Shown here: positions 1 to 5,371 of the stretch, one piece after another
How positions within the stretch are numbered: position 1 is the stretch's first letter
How the letters are laid out: each line of letters opens with the position of its first letter
From: Oscillospiraceae bacterium
GTDB lineage: Bacteria > Bacillota > Clostridia > Oscillospirales > Ruminococcaceae
Assembly: GCA_017451665.1 (NCBI GenBank)
Contig: JAFTNX010000031.1
Coordinates: forward strand, 1 to 6,522
Direction: 5' to 3'
Length of the DNA stretch: 6,522 nt
Translations under genes and position numbers: made by a program
Notes under the pieces: model-generated
Told to the model about the DNA's origin: nothing
Database searches by the model: none
What the model saw: only the letters and a program-made list of their open reading frames with translations

Positions 1-1022
1 GCATCTGCATACACCCCTCTTTCAAGCAGTTTTGCAATAAGTTTTGCAGTATTATCAATATCAGAAAGTGAAATCACTTCCACAGGGGTATGCATATATT
101 TAAGAGGAACAGAAACTGTAACTGTCTTAACTCCGTTTGCAGTAACACCGATACAGTCAGCGTTTGTACCTGTTTCACCATTCATAATTTCAAGCTGATA
201 TGGGATTTCCTCACTTTTAGCAAGATTTATAAGTCTATTTGAAAAATCCTTTGAAAGTGATGGTGCTATACCAATCATAGCGCCTTTTCCAAGCTTTCCA
301 CACTTGTATTCCTTATCGTCAGCAGTAAGTGCAAAAGAAACATCAATTGCAACAGCAAAATCAGGATTGATTTTGAATGCAGAAATTTTAGCTCCTCTTT
401 CACCTGTTTCTTCCTGAGCAGAAAAGCATACAGCTACGTTAACAGGAAGTTTTTTGCCCTTAACCATTTCAAGTGCTTTAAGAATAACAGCAACACCACA
501 TCTGTCGTCAAGGGATTTTCCACTAATACGGTCGCCCTGCAGGCATACAGGCGAATTGGCAATAATAACTCTGTCCCCAAGGCTTACAATCTTTTCACAT
601 TCCTCTTTTGAAAGTCCTGTATCGATATAAATATCATCAATCTTAGGAACTTTCTTATCATCATCTTCAAGGTGTGGTGGTGTTGAAGTAATAACGCCTG
701 AAATCTTTTCTTTTCCGAAAATAGTAACCTGCTGTGCAAGAAGAAGTCTACGGTCAATTCCACCACAGTTAGAAACCTTCAGAAAGCCGTCATCTGTAAT
801 ATATGTCACAATAAAGCCTATTTCGTCAATATGGGCATCAAGAAGAAGTGTAGGCTTTTTATCATCCTTTTCTCCTAAAAAACCGATAACATTCCCGAAA
901 TAGTCTACTTCTGTCTGGCAGTATTCAGAAAGCATTTTTTCAGCTACTTTACTTGCTGAAAATTCATCACCCGAAACGCCCACTGAGTTTATAAGCTCAA
1001 AAATCAAATCCTTTGTATTCAT
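1..1022 (-). CDS. M42 family metallopeptidase (glutamyl aminopeptidase/endoglucanase-like), 3' end beyond the left edge
   Basis: This is a dinuclear-metal aminopeptidase of family M42. Members form large tetrahedral cytosolic particles that trim free peptides from the N-terminus. Translation gives 340 codons with no stop before the edge; the family usually has about 340-360 residues, so only a short C-terminal piece is missing. Visible family motifs are LDAHIDEIGF (residues 61-70, metal ligand H64 and D66), GKSLDDRCG (168-176, bridging Asp), QEETGERGA (203-211, catalytic Glu and ligand Glu), AID (225-227, ligand D227), GTNAD (285-289) and KYMHTPVEVI (308-317, ligand H311). All expected metal ligands are present, so the enzyme should be active. 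The start is ATG at 1020-1022, preceded by AGGTGA (1033-1038) at a 10-base spacing. A promoter lies just upstream at 1065-1093. No signal peptide is seen, which fits a cytosolic enzyme. The family call is firm; the substrate preference is unknown. Confidence 0.93.
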   Translation of the reverse strand, partial: MNTKDLIFELINSVGVSGDEFSASKVAEKMLSEYCQTEVDYFGNVIGFLGEKDDKKPTLLLDAHIDEIGFIVTYITDDGFLKVSNCGGIDRRLLLAQQVTIFGKEKISGVITSTPPHLEDDDKKVPKIDDIYIDTGLSKEECEKIVSLGDRVIIANSPVCLQGDRISGKSLDDRCGVAVILKALEMVKGKKLPVNVAVCFSAQEETGERGAKISAFKINPDFAVAIDVSFALTADDKEYKCGKLGKGAMIGIAPSLSKDFSNRLINLAKSEEIPYQLEIMNGETGTNADCIGVTANGVKTVTVSVPLKYMHTPVEVISLSDIDNTAKLIAKLLERGVYAD

Positions 1023-1064
1023 AAAATAAAATTCACCTACAAGTTTACATAGTTACACAAGTAT

Positions 1065-1093
1065 ATTATATAACATTTCACAAAAAATAGCAA
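1065..1093 (-). promoter_or_regulatory. Sigma-A type promoter for the M42 peptidase gene
   Basis: On the minus strand, TTGCTA (1088-1093, four of six consensus bases) and TATAAT (1065-1070, six of six) are separated by exactly 17 bases. Transcription would begin near 1058, giving a leader of about 36 bases that contains the AGGTGA ribosome binding site. Position, spacing and orientation all fit the peptidase gene. Confidence 0.7.
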
Positions 1094-1099
1094 CTAATT

Positions 1100-1129
1100 T
1101 TTTATTAAAACGAAAAACCTTTTATTAAA
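1100..1129. repeat. Two direct copies of TTTTATTAAA, 20 bases apart
   Basis: The 10-mer TTTTATTAAA occurs at 1100-1109 and again at 1120-1129, a start-to-start distance of 20 bases, or about two helical turns. The pair lies just upstream of the minus-strand -35 box at 1088-1093. It could be a regulator site or an UP-like element for the peptidase promoter. The sequence is only A and T in an AT-rich region, so chance is a real alternative. Confidence 0.3.
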
Positions 1130-1246
1130 CTTTTCTTATATAAAATATAGTAATCGTTTTCCTTCATTTTGTTTTCGTTAAACTTTGTAAAAGCGTGTCG
1201 AATTTTGAAGTTTTTTTGTGTAAAAGACTAAATTTCAAAAAAGCTA

Positions 1247-1275
1247 TTGTAATCGTGGTAAATATAAGTTATAAT
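1247..1275 (+). promoter_or_regulatory. Sigma-A type promoter for prs
   Basis: TTGTAA (1247-1252, four of six consensus bases) and TATAAT (1270-1275, six of six) are separated by 17 bases. Transcription would begin near 1282, leaving a leader of about 100 bases before the preferred prs start at 1382. It is the best promoter match on the plus strand of this gap. Confidence 0.7.
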
Positions 1276-1300
1276 AATTCTGTAAGTAAAAAATGCCGTA

Positions 1301-1320
1301 TTTTGTGGTCAGACACAAAA
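1301..1320 (+). other. Small hairpin in the prs leader
   Basis: TTTTGTG (1301-1307) and CACAAAA (1314-1320) are perfect inverted repeats around a six-base loop, about 20 bases downstream of the predicted transcription start. It is AT-rich and has no T-tract after it, so it is not a terminator. It might stabilise the 5' end of the message; no function can be read from it. Confidence 0.3.
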
Positions 1321-1369
1321 AATGGTGGATTTCAAGACTATATTTAGGGTTTTGAAAAATATTTTAAGT

Positions 1370-1374
1370 GAGGT
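1370..1374 (+). promoter_or_regulatory. Ribosome binding site that fixes the prs start
   Basis: GAGGT (within AGTGAGGT, 1367-1374) lies 7 bases before ATG at 1382. The alternative in-frame ATG at 1322 is preceded by an A-rich stretch with no Shine-Dalgarno sequence, and its 20 extra residues match no part of the family. The start at 1382 is therefore preferred over 1322. Confidence 0.75.
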
Positions 1375-1381
1375 ATATTTT

Positions 1382-2548
1382 ATGGTAATGGAAAGCAAAA
1401 GCAGGATTCTTTTTGACCCTCAGACAAGAGTTGCTCCACTTGGATTTATTTCAATGAACGGTACTCAGGAGCTTGGGGAAAAAATCAATAATTATCTTGT
1501 TGAATGGGGTAATCAGATTGAGGAATATGAACATCACGACACATATCTCATTGATGTAGGTTGTCCAAGATTTGCATCTGGTGACGGTAAGGGTATCATC
1601 AAGTCTACTGTAAGAGGTAAAGACCTTTTCATTCTTATTGACACTGCAAACTACAACTGCACATACACAATGTTCGGAAAAGAAAATGCTATGTCCCCTG
1701 ATGACCATTATCAGGACCTTAAGAGAATTATTCAGGCTGCAAGCGGTAAGGCACACAGAATCAACATCATTATGCCAATGCTTTACGGTGGACGTCAGCA
1801 CAGAAGAACATACAGAGAATCCCTTGACTGCGCAGTAGCACTTCAGGAGCTTGAGGCAATGGGCGTTTCAAACATTGTTACATTTGACGCTCACGACCCA
1901 AGAGTTCAGAACGCTATTCCACTTATGGGCTTTGACAACGTAATGCCAACATATCAGGTACTTAAGGCTATGTTCAACAGCATTGAAGACCTTAACCTTG
2001 ACAAGGACCACTTTATGGTTATCTCCCCTGACGAAGGTGCTATCAACAGAAATATGTACTACGCATCTGTTCTTGGTGTAAACCTTGGTATGTTCTACAA
2101 GAGAAGAGATTATTCAGTAATTGTAAACGGAAGAAATCCAATTGTTGCTCACGAATACCTTGGAAATTCAGTTGAAGGCAAGGATGTATTTATTGCTGAC
2201 GACATTATTTCATCAGGTGAATCAATGCTTGACATTGCTGTTGAACTTAAAAAGAGAAAAGCCAAGAGAATTTTCGCATATGCAACATACGCTATTTTCA
2301 CAAATGGTCTTGACACATTTGACAAGGCTTATGCTGATGGAATTATCGACGGTGTATTTGGTACAAACCTCACATACCGTACACCTGAGCTTCTCAAAAG
2401 ACCTTGGTTCCACGAAGTTGACGTTTCAAAGTACATTGCATACTTTGTTGCATCACTTAACCACGACCTTTCAATTTCAGAAATCATTGACCCACACGCA
2501 AAAATCCACGCACTTCTCAAGGAACACGGTCAGCTTCCAAACGTATAA
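1382..2548 (+). CDS. prs: Ribose-phosphate pyrophosphokinase (PRPP synthetase), long clostridial type
   Basis: The enzyme transfers pyrophosphate from ATP to ribose 5-phosphate, making PRPP for purine, pyrimidine, NAD, histidine and tryptophan synthesis in the cytosol. From ATG 1382 it has 388 residues, against about 315 for classical bacterial Prs. Recognisable motifs, numbered from that start, are YGGRQHRR (135-142, matching the ATP-binding YxRQDR region), FDAHDPR (168-174, in place of DLHADQ), SPDEGA (215-220, the SPDxGG motif), KRR (240-242, catalytic flexible loop) and ADDIISSGES (272-281, the PRPP/ribose-5-phosphate loop, classically DDxxDTGGT). The last loop diverges clearly, but the two Asp residues and the Gly are kept. 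Another in-frame ATG at 1388 would give 386 residues and cannot be excluded. The gene has its own promoter (1247-1275) and terminator (2555-2586), so it is probably transcribed alone. I am confident of the family. Whether it follows class I regulation (phosphate activation, ADP inhibition) cannot be told. Confidence 0.93.
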   Translation: MVMESKSRILFDPQTRVAPLGFISMNGTQELGEKINNYLVEWGNQIEEYEHHDTYLIDVGCPRFASGDGKGIIKSTVRGKDLFILIDTANYNCTYTMFGKENAMSPDDHYQDLKRIIQAASGKAHRINIIMPMLYGGRQHRRTYRESLDCAVALQELEAMGVSNIVTFDAHDPRVQNAIPLMGFDNVMPTYQVLKAMFNSIEDLNLDKDHFMVISPDEGAINRNMYYASVLGVNLGMFYKRRDYSVIVNGRNPIVAHEYLGNSVEGKDVFIADDIISSGESMLDIAVELKKRKAKRIFAYATYAIFTNGLDTFDKAYADGIIDGVFGTNLTYRTPELLKRPWFHEVDVSKYIAYFVASLNHDLSISEIIDPHAKIHALLKEHGQLPNV

Positions 2549-2554
2549 AAATAT

Positions 2555-2586
2555 AAGCTCTGTCTTAATTAAGGCAGAGCTTTTTT
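2555..2586 (+). terminator. Intrinsic terminator of prs
   Basis: A 12-bp stem (2555-2566 with 2571-2582, including one G-T wobble) closes a four-base AATT loop and runs into TTTTTT (2581-2586). It begins six bases after the prs stop codon. This is a textbook Rho-independent terminator. Confidence 0.92.
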
Positions 2587-2598
2587 AATGCATAAACA

Positions 2599-2624
2599 AA
2601 TCCCACAGAAAAATCTGTGGGATT
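2599..2624. terminator. Hairpin terminator between convergent genes, probably bidirectional
   Basis: A perfect 11-bp stem (AATCCCACAGA at 2599-2609 with its complement at 2614-2624) surrounds an AAAA loop. On the plus strand it is followed by ATTTTTT, a good T-tract. On the minus strand it is followed by TGTTT, a weaker one. It lies 12 bases beyond the stop of the minus-strand lipoprotein gene, so it should end that transcript and also back up the prs terminator. Confidence 0.82.
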
Positions 2625-2636
2625 ATTTTTTAGAAA

Positions 2637-4301
2637 TTAGTATTCATAATCGTATTCGTAGTCGAAGTCATAATCATAGTCGTAATCATAATCATCATCA
2701 TAATCTTCTGACTCGAACATTACAGCAAAGAGGTCATCACCAAGAACTGTTCTGAAGTGAGATTCAAGACCTTCCAAATCAGCTTCGTTTGAAAATGCAT
2801 CAACATCTGCTTCGTTTGAGAAATCATAAACCTTACCACTTGGAATTGTTACGTCAGATGCATTAGTTTCAACGCTTGTAAGACCGATTGTAATCATAGA
2901 TTCATTATTGAAAATTAATTCCATTGAGATGTCTGTATTCTTAGCAGTTGAATCTGATGTAAGAACAAGTGACATTCTTTCGTCGCCTGTACCCATAAAG
3001 AATTCAATTTCGCCCTTGAATGCACCTGATTCTTCGTCTACAATCTCAACATCTGAATTAAATCCAAATTCAGCTGTGCTGTCAAATTCGTCTTCTTCAT
3101 AGTCGTTAACAACCTTAAAGAGAGCATTATATTTGCCGTCTACGCCTTCAACGCTGAATGTCATATCTGTGTATTCCTTGAATTCTTCGTTGTCAGCAGA
3201 AATCTTAAGACCGATTTCTTCTGCTCTGTCAACGAGAACAAGTTCAAGTGAATTTGTTTCATCTTCAAAGCAGATACCAGTTGCTTCTTCGCCGTCATAG
3301 TAAACTACAAAATCAACTGTTTCCTTTGAGCTATAAGCATCTTCCTTTTCAGCTTCCATTGATGTGAGAGCGTCAGAAATAAGCTTATCAAATGAAGGAT
3401 AAACTTCTTCAACTTCAGCTTCTGTATAGTAGCCGCTGTCAATCATTTCCTGCTTTGTGTCAGCCATAACAGAATCATAAGCAGCTGCAATATCCTTATC
3501 ATCCTTAATAAGGTTAAAGAATTCTACTGCTGTATCGTAAGTATTCTTTCCTGTAATTTTGAAAATCTTTGTTGTATAATCATACTTAATGCCATTGATG
3601 TCGCCGGAAACCTTATCGCCCTTTTCACCCTTTGGCATATTCTTTTCAACAATCTTTACGATTTCATCAATAAGCTCAGAAATCTTTTCTTCGTCAATGT
3701 TTTCCATTGCAGATGCAATAGCATCAGCATTAGCGCCTTCAATCATACCAGGATTAGCTACCATAGCCAGGCTACCTGCAACATTGTTTTCAACCTGATT
3801 TGTAGTTGTTAAAAGAGATTCCATATCAGAAACGTCGCCCTTTATGTAGCTGTCACTTACTTCAGGAACTCTGAAATATACAGTAGAATCATCAATTACT
3901 GTATTAAGTGAAATAAGGCTGTTTCCGTCGTAGTAAAGAATCATATCATTAGCTACGATACCTTCCTTTACCTTTGCGCTGTTAGCAAGTTTGAATTCCT
4001 TAACGTCAACTCCGATTTCATTTATGATAGCGTCACCAAATGAAACTGAAATTTCTGTTGTAACACCTGTATCAACCTTACCTTCAAGAGCGTCCTCAAC
4101 CTGTGCAATAGCATTTTCAGCGTATGATACTGCGCTATCAATTCCCTTGAATTCAAAATCAACATTCAATGATGAAGAAGCATCATTTTTACCGTTTACC
4201 TTCTTTTCATCGTCGTCCTTTTCATCCTTTTCGCCACAAGCAGTAAAGAGCATCATAGCTGAAAGAGCAAAAGCCAACAATGATTTTAACTTTTTAGTCA
4301 T
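2637..4301 (-). CDS. Acidic secreted lipoprotein of unknown function with a (D/E)-(Y/F) C-terminal tail
   Basis: I do not recognise a functional family. The 554-residue protein begins with a lipoprotein signal peptide: basic MTKKLK, a hydrophobic stretch (about 8-19) and the lipobox FTAC with the lipidated cysteine at 22. It should be anchored to the outer face of the cytoplasmic membrane. A charged linker rich in D, E and K (23-40) follows, then a large mostly soluble region (about 45-490) with alternating polar and hydrophobic segments suggesting beta structure, for example NDMILYYDGNSLISLN at 118-133. Residues 494-508 hold a short duplication of FSNEAD. The last 24 residues (531-554) are almost only D/E and Y/F, alternating strictly over the final 17. 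The protein is strongly acidic throughout. The start ATG at 4299-4301 has a strong AGGAGG (4310-4315) at 8-base spacing, and a perfect-consensus promoter lies at 4335-4363. It could be a surface binding, metal-binding or envelope-associated protein, but none of these is shown. Confidence 0.85.
   Translation of the reverse strand: MTKKLKSLLAFALSAMMLFTACGEKDEKDDDEKKVNGKNDASSSLNVDFEFKGIDSAVSYAENAIAQVEDALEGKVDTGVTTEISVSFGDAIINEIGVDVKEFKLANSAKVKEGIVANDMILYYDGNSLISLNTVIDDSTVYFRVPEVSDSYIKGDVSDMESLLTTTNQVENNVAGSLAMVANPGMIEGANADAIASAMENIDEEKISELIDEIVKIVEKNMPKGEKGDKVSGDINGIKYDYTTKIFKITGKNTYDTAVEFFNLIKDDKDIAAAYDSVMADTKQEMIDSGYYTEAEVEEVYPSFDKLISDALTSMEAEKEDAYSSKETVDFVVYYDGEEATGICFEDETNSLELVLVDRAEEIGLKISADNEEFKEYTDMTFSVEGVDGKYNALFKVVNDYEEDEFDSTAEFGFNSDVEIVDEESGAFKGEIEFFMGTGDERMSLVLTSDSTAKNTDISMELIFNNESMITIGLTSVETNASDVTIPSGKVYDFSNEADVDAFSNEADLEGLESHFRTVLGDDLFAVMFESEDYDDDYDYDYDYDFDYEYDYEY
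2640..2711 (-). repeat. Degenerate hexanucleotide repeat encoding the acidic/aromatic tail
   Basis: Codons for Asp or Glu alternate with codons for Tyr (one Phe), giving a six-base period of the form GAN-TAY over the last 17 residues (2640-2690), with a less regular acidic part up to 2711. Both GAT and GAC, GAA, and TAT and TAC are used, so the DNA repeat is degraded while the protein pattern is intact. This suggests selection on the protein pattern more than recent slippage. Confidence 0.75.
2778..2822 (-). repeat. Short tandem duplication (FSNEAD twice) inside the lipoprotein
   Basis: Residues 494-499 and 503-508 are both FSNEAD, nine residues (27 bases) apart. At DNA level, the 17-mers at 2779-2795 and 2806-2822 differ at only two positions. 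The similarity of the codons points to a fairly recent in-frame 27-base duplication in the segment before the acidic tail. Confidence 0.7.
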
Positions 4302-4334
4302 AATATTTTCCTCCTATCTTGCATACTAAAAAGT

Positions 4335-4363
4335 ATTATAACATGCTATTTACAAAATGTCAA
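4335..4363 (-). promoter_or_regulatory. Perfect-consensus sigma-A promoter for the lipoprotein gene
   Basis: On the minus strand, TTGACA (4358-4363) and TATAAT (4335-4340) match the housekeeping consensus at all twelve positions, with the optimal 17-base spacer. Transcription would begin near 4328, about 27 bases before the start codon. A small inverted repeat (ATACT/AGTAT, 4323-4336) overlaps the -10 box and start point. The promoter lies just after the stop of the upstream cysteine hydrolase gene. Confidence 0.88.
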
Positions 4364-4375
4364 TATTTTTACACA

Positions 4376-4906
4376 TTACAATATGTTTACAATATTAACA
4401 TGAATACCTGCCATAACATCAAGAGCCTTATTATTCATATCAATATCGGCAGCTGAAGTACATTTTGCATCAACAATAATTTCAGCGTCAGGAAGTGCAG
4501 CTTTCACCATAACTGCATTAGAAAGCACGCATATATTCGACACAAGACCTACCAGCTCAACTGACGAATACTCCTTATCTTCAAGCCATTTCCCAAGTTC
4601 AAGTGACGGAAAAGTATTCTTTATAAAGCACATATCCTCTTCCCTTTTAAGTTTAGCAGTTTCCCCATAAAGCTCCCAGCCATGAGTATCCTTGATACAG
4701 TGAACCACAGGAAGTTTTTTACCTTCCATAGTATCCATATAATCATCATAATGGGTATCCATAGTAAAGCATACATCATCACCATTATTTCTGTATTCTC
4801 TGATTTTATCAGCAATTCTTTCATCAAGTAGTTCGGCGCCCTCAAAACCAAGACTGCCATTTACAAAGTCATTCTGATAGTCAACAACAATAAGTAATCT
4901 CTTCAT
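4376..4906 (-). CDS. Isochorismatase/nicotinamidase-fold cysteine hydrolase
   Basis: This 176-residue protein belongs to the cysteine hydrolase superfamily that includes nicotinamidase (PncA), isochorismatase and N-carbamoylsarcosine amidase. The catalytic triad is visible: D9 in LIVVDYQNDF, K96 in FIKNTF and nucleophile C126 in VSNICVLSNA. Candidate metal ligands are D50 and H52 (TMDTHYDD) and H69 (PVVHC). The third histidine usual in PncA (about H57) is not at the expected place, where Y56 or D58 stands. The following IKDTHGWEL resembles the VQGTxG segment of nicotinamidases. It could release nicotinic acid from nicotinamide for NAD salvage, but the substrate is uncertain. The start at 4904-4906 is chosen because GGAGG lies 5 bases upstream and the VVDYQNDF strand then sits at the N-terminus. 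An in-frame ATG at 4951 would add 15 residues encoded by the atpC terminator and has no Shine-Dalgarno site. No clear promoter of its own is seen; it may depend on read-through from atpC. Confidence 0.87.
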   Translation of the reverse strand: MKRLLIVVDYQNDFVNGSLGFEGAELLDERIADKIREYRNNGDDVCFTMDTHYDDYMDTMEGKKLPVVHCIKDTHGWELYGETAKLKREEDMCFIKNTFPSLELGKWLEDKEYSSVELVGLVSNICVLSNAVMVKAALPDAEIIVDAKCTSAADIDMNNKALDVMAGIHVNIVNIL

Positions 4907-4911
4907 TATAT

Positions 4912-4916
4912 CCTCC
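4912..4916 (-). promoter_or_regulatory. Ribosome binding site that fixes the cysteine hydrolase start
   Basis: GGAGG on the minus strand stands 5 bases before ATG 4906. It lies only 6 bases beyond the T-tract of the preceding terminator. It rules in favour of the 176-residue form over the 191-residue frame that would begin at 4951. Confidence 0.85.
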
Positions 4917-4922
4917 AAAATC

Positions 4923-4948
4923 AAAAAAGGGAGTAGAAACTCCCTTTT
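4923..4948 (-). terminator. Intrinsic terminator of the ATP synthase operon, after atpC
   Basis: On the minus strand AAAAGGGAGT (4948-4939) pairs perfectly with ACTCCCTTTT (4934-4925) around a TTCT loop, and the right arm runs into TTTTTT (4928-4923). It starts six bases after the atpC stop. A 10-bp stem with three central G-C pairs and a clean T-tract makes a good Rho-independent terminator. Because the next gene's ribosome binding site follows at once, it may work as a partial terminator that lowers expression of the cysteine hydrolase. Confidence 0.88.
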
Positions 4949-4954
4949 CATTCA

Positions 4955-5359
4955 TTATTTACTGCCTGCAACAGAAATTCTGTTCAAAGCACGTTTAAGT
5001 TTCTGTTCAGCAAGGTCAAGCTCACGCTGAGATTTATTTTCTCTCAGTCTGCGTTTAGCATCCTCAACAGAACGTTTTGCTCTTTCAATGTCAATTTCGT
5101 CAGACCATTCAACAGCGCTCGCAAGAATAACTGTCCCCTCTGGTGAAGCCTTGATAACCCCACCTGAAACAGCTGCTCTTCTGAAATTACCGTCAGGCAT
5201 TTTTACCTTAACAGGTCCTGAAACAAGGTTAGCAACATAAGGTGTATGTCCGTAAAGAATACCCACGTCACCTTCAGAAGTTCTTGCAATAAGATGTTCA
5301 GTTTCACCGTCAAAGAAAATCTTTTCAGGTGTTATAATTTCCAGCTTAAAAGGTTTCAT
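4955..5359 (-). CDS. atpC: F-type ATP synthase epsilon subunit
   Basis: AtpC is the epsilon subunit of the F1 central stalk. It couples rotation to catalysis on beta and can inhibit ATP hydrolysis. The 134 residues match the usual family length. Residues 1-85 form the N-terminal beta-sandwich, with LEIITPEKIFFDGE and EGDVGILYGHTPYVA (the family's EGxxGILPGHxP segment). Residues about 90-134 are rich in K, R, E and L (IERAKRSVEDAKRRLREN) and form the C-terminal helical hairpin. The start ATG at 5357-5359 has GGAGA six bases upstream, overlapping the end of atpD; only 12 bases separate it from the atpD stop, so the two are co-transcribed and probably translationally linked. Being last in the operon and followed by a terminator is the normal arrangement. 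Confidence 0.96.
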   Translation of the reverse strand: MKPFKLEIITPEKIFFDGETEHLIARTSEGDVGILYGHTPYVANLVSGPVKVKMPDGNFRRAAVSGGVIKASPEGTVILASAVEWSDEIDIERAKRSVEDAKRRLRENKSQRELDLAEQKLKRALNRISVAGSK

Positions 5360-5371
5360 AGCATTTCTCCA

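Larger units (their letters stand above)
1023..1381. other. Divergent AT-rich intergenic control region (M42 peptidase / prs)
   Basis: This 359-base gap lies between two genes that point away from each other and holds no convincing gene. It contains one promoter for each gene (minus strand 1065-1093, plus strand 1247-1275), a spaced direct repeat (1100-1129) and a roughly 100-base untranslated leader ahead of prs. The stretch 1130-1246 between the promoters is AT-rich with T and A runs and has no element I can name. I see no recognisable riboswitch or tRNA-like fold in the leader. Confidence 0.8.

Noticed and set aside
1150..1256. GTAATCGT present at 1150-1157 and 1249-1256 as a paired operator for prs.
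   Set aside because: Only eight bases match, at a distance of 99 bases, and the second copy is partly explained by the -35 box; chance is adequate.
1293..1355. A 20-codon open frame (MPYFVVRHKKWW...) in the prs leader as a regulatory upstream peptide.
   Set aside because: It lacks a convincing ribosome binding site, and a frame this short is expected by chance in a 100-base leader.
1322..1381. Extension of prs to the upstream ATG at 1322 (408 residues).
   Set aside because: No Shine-Dalgarno sequence precedes it and the added 20 residues resemble nothing in the family; ATG 1382 has GAGGT at 7-base spacing.
2637..4301. The lipoprotein as an extracellular solute-binding protein of an ABC transporter.
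   Set aside because: There are no neighbouring permease or ATPase genes and no recognisable binding-protein signature; the signal peptide alone does not support it.
1638..4329. Several open frames of 60-148 codons opposite or shifted relative to prs and the lipoprotein gene (for example 2142-2588 plus and 3991-4329 plus).
   Set aside because: They are shadows of well-supported genes, with composition set by the real frame and no ribosome binding sites or recognisable domains.
4905..4910. TATAAT overlapping the cysteine hydrolase start codon as a -10 box.
   Set aside because: No acceptable -35 lies 16-18 bases upstream (that position is within the terminator arm), and transcription would begin inside the coding region, losing the ribosome binding site.
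4907..4951. Start of the cysteine hydrolase at ATG 4951, giving 191 residues.
   Set aside because: The extra 15 residues would be encoded by the atpC terminator hairpin, and no ribosome binding site precedes that ATG.
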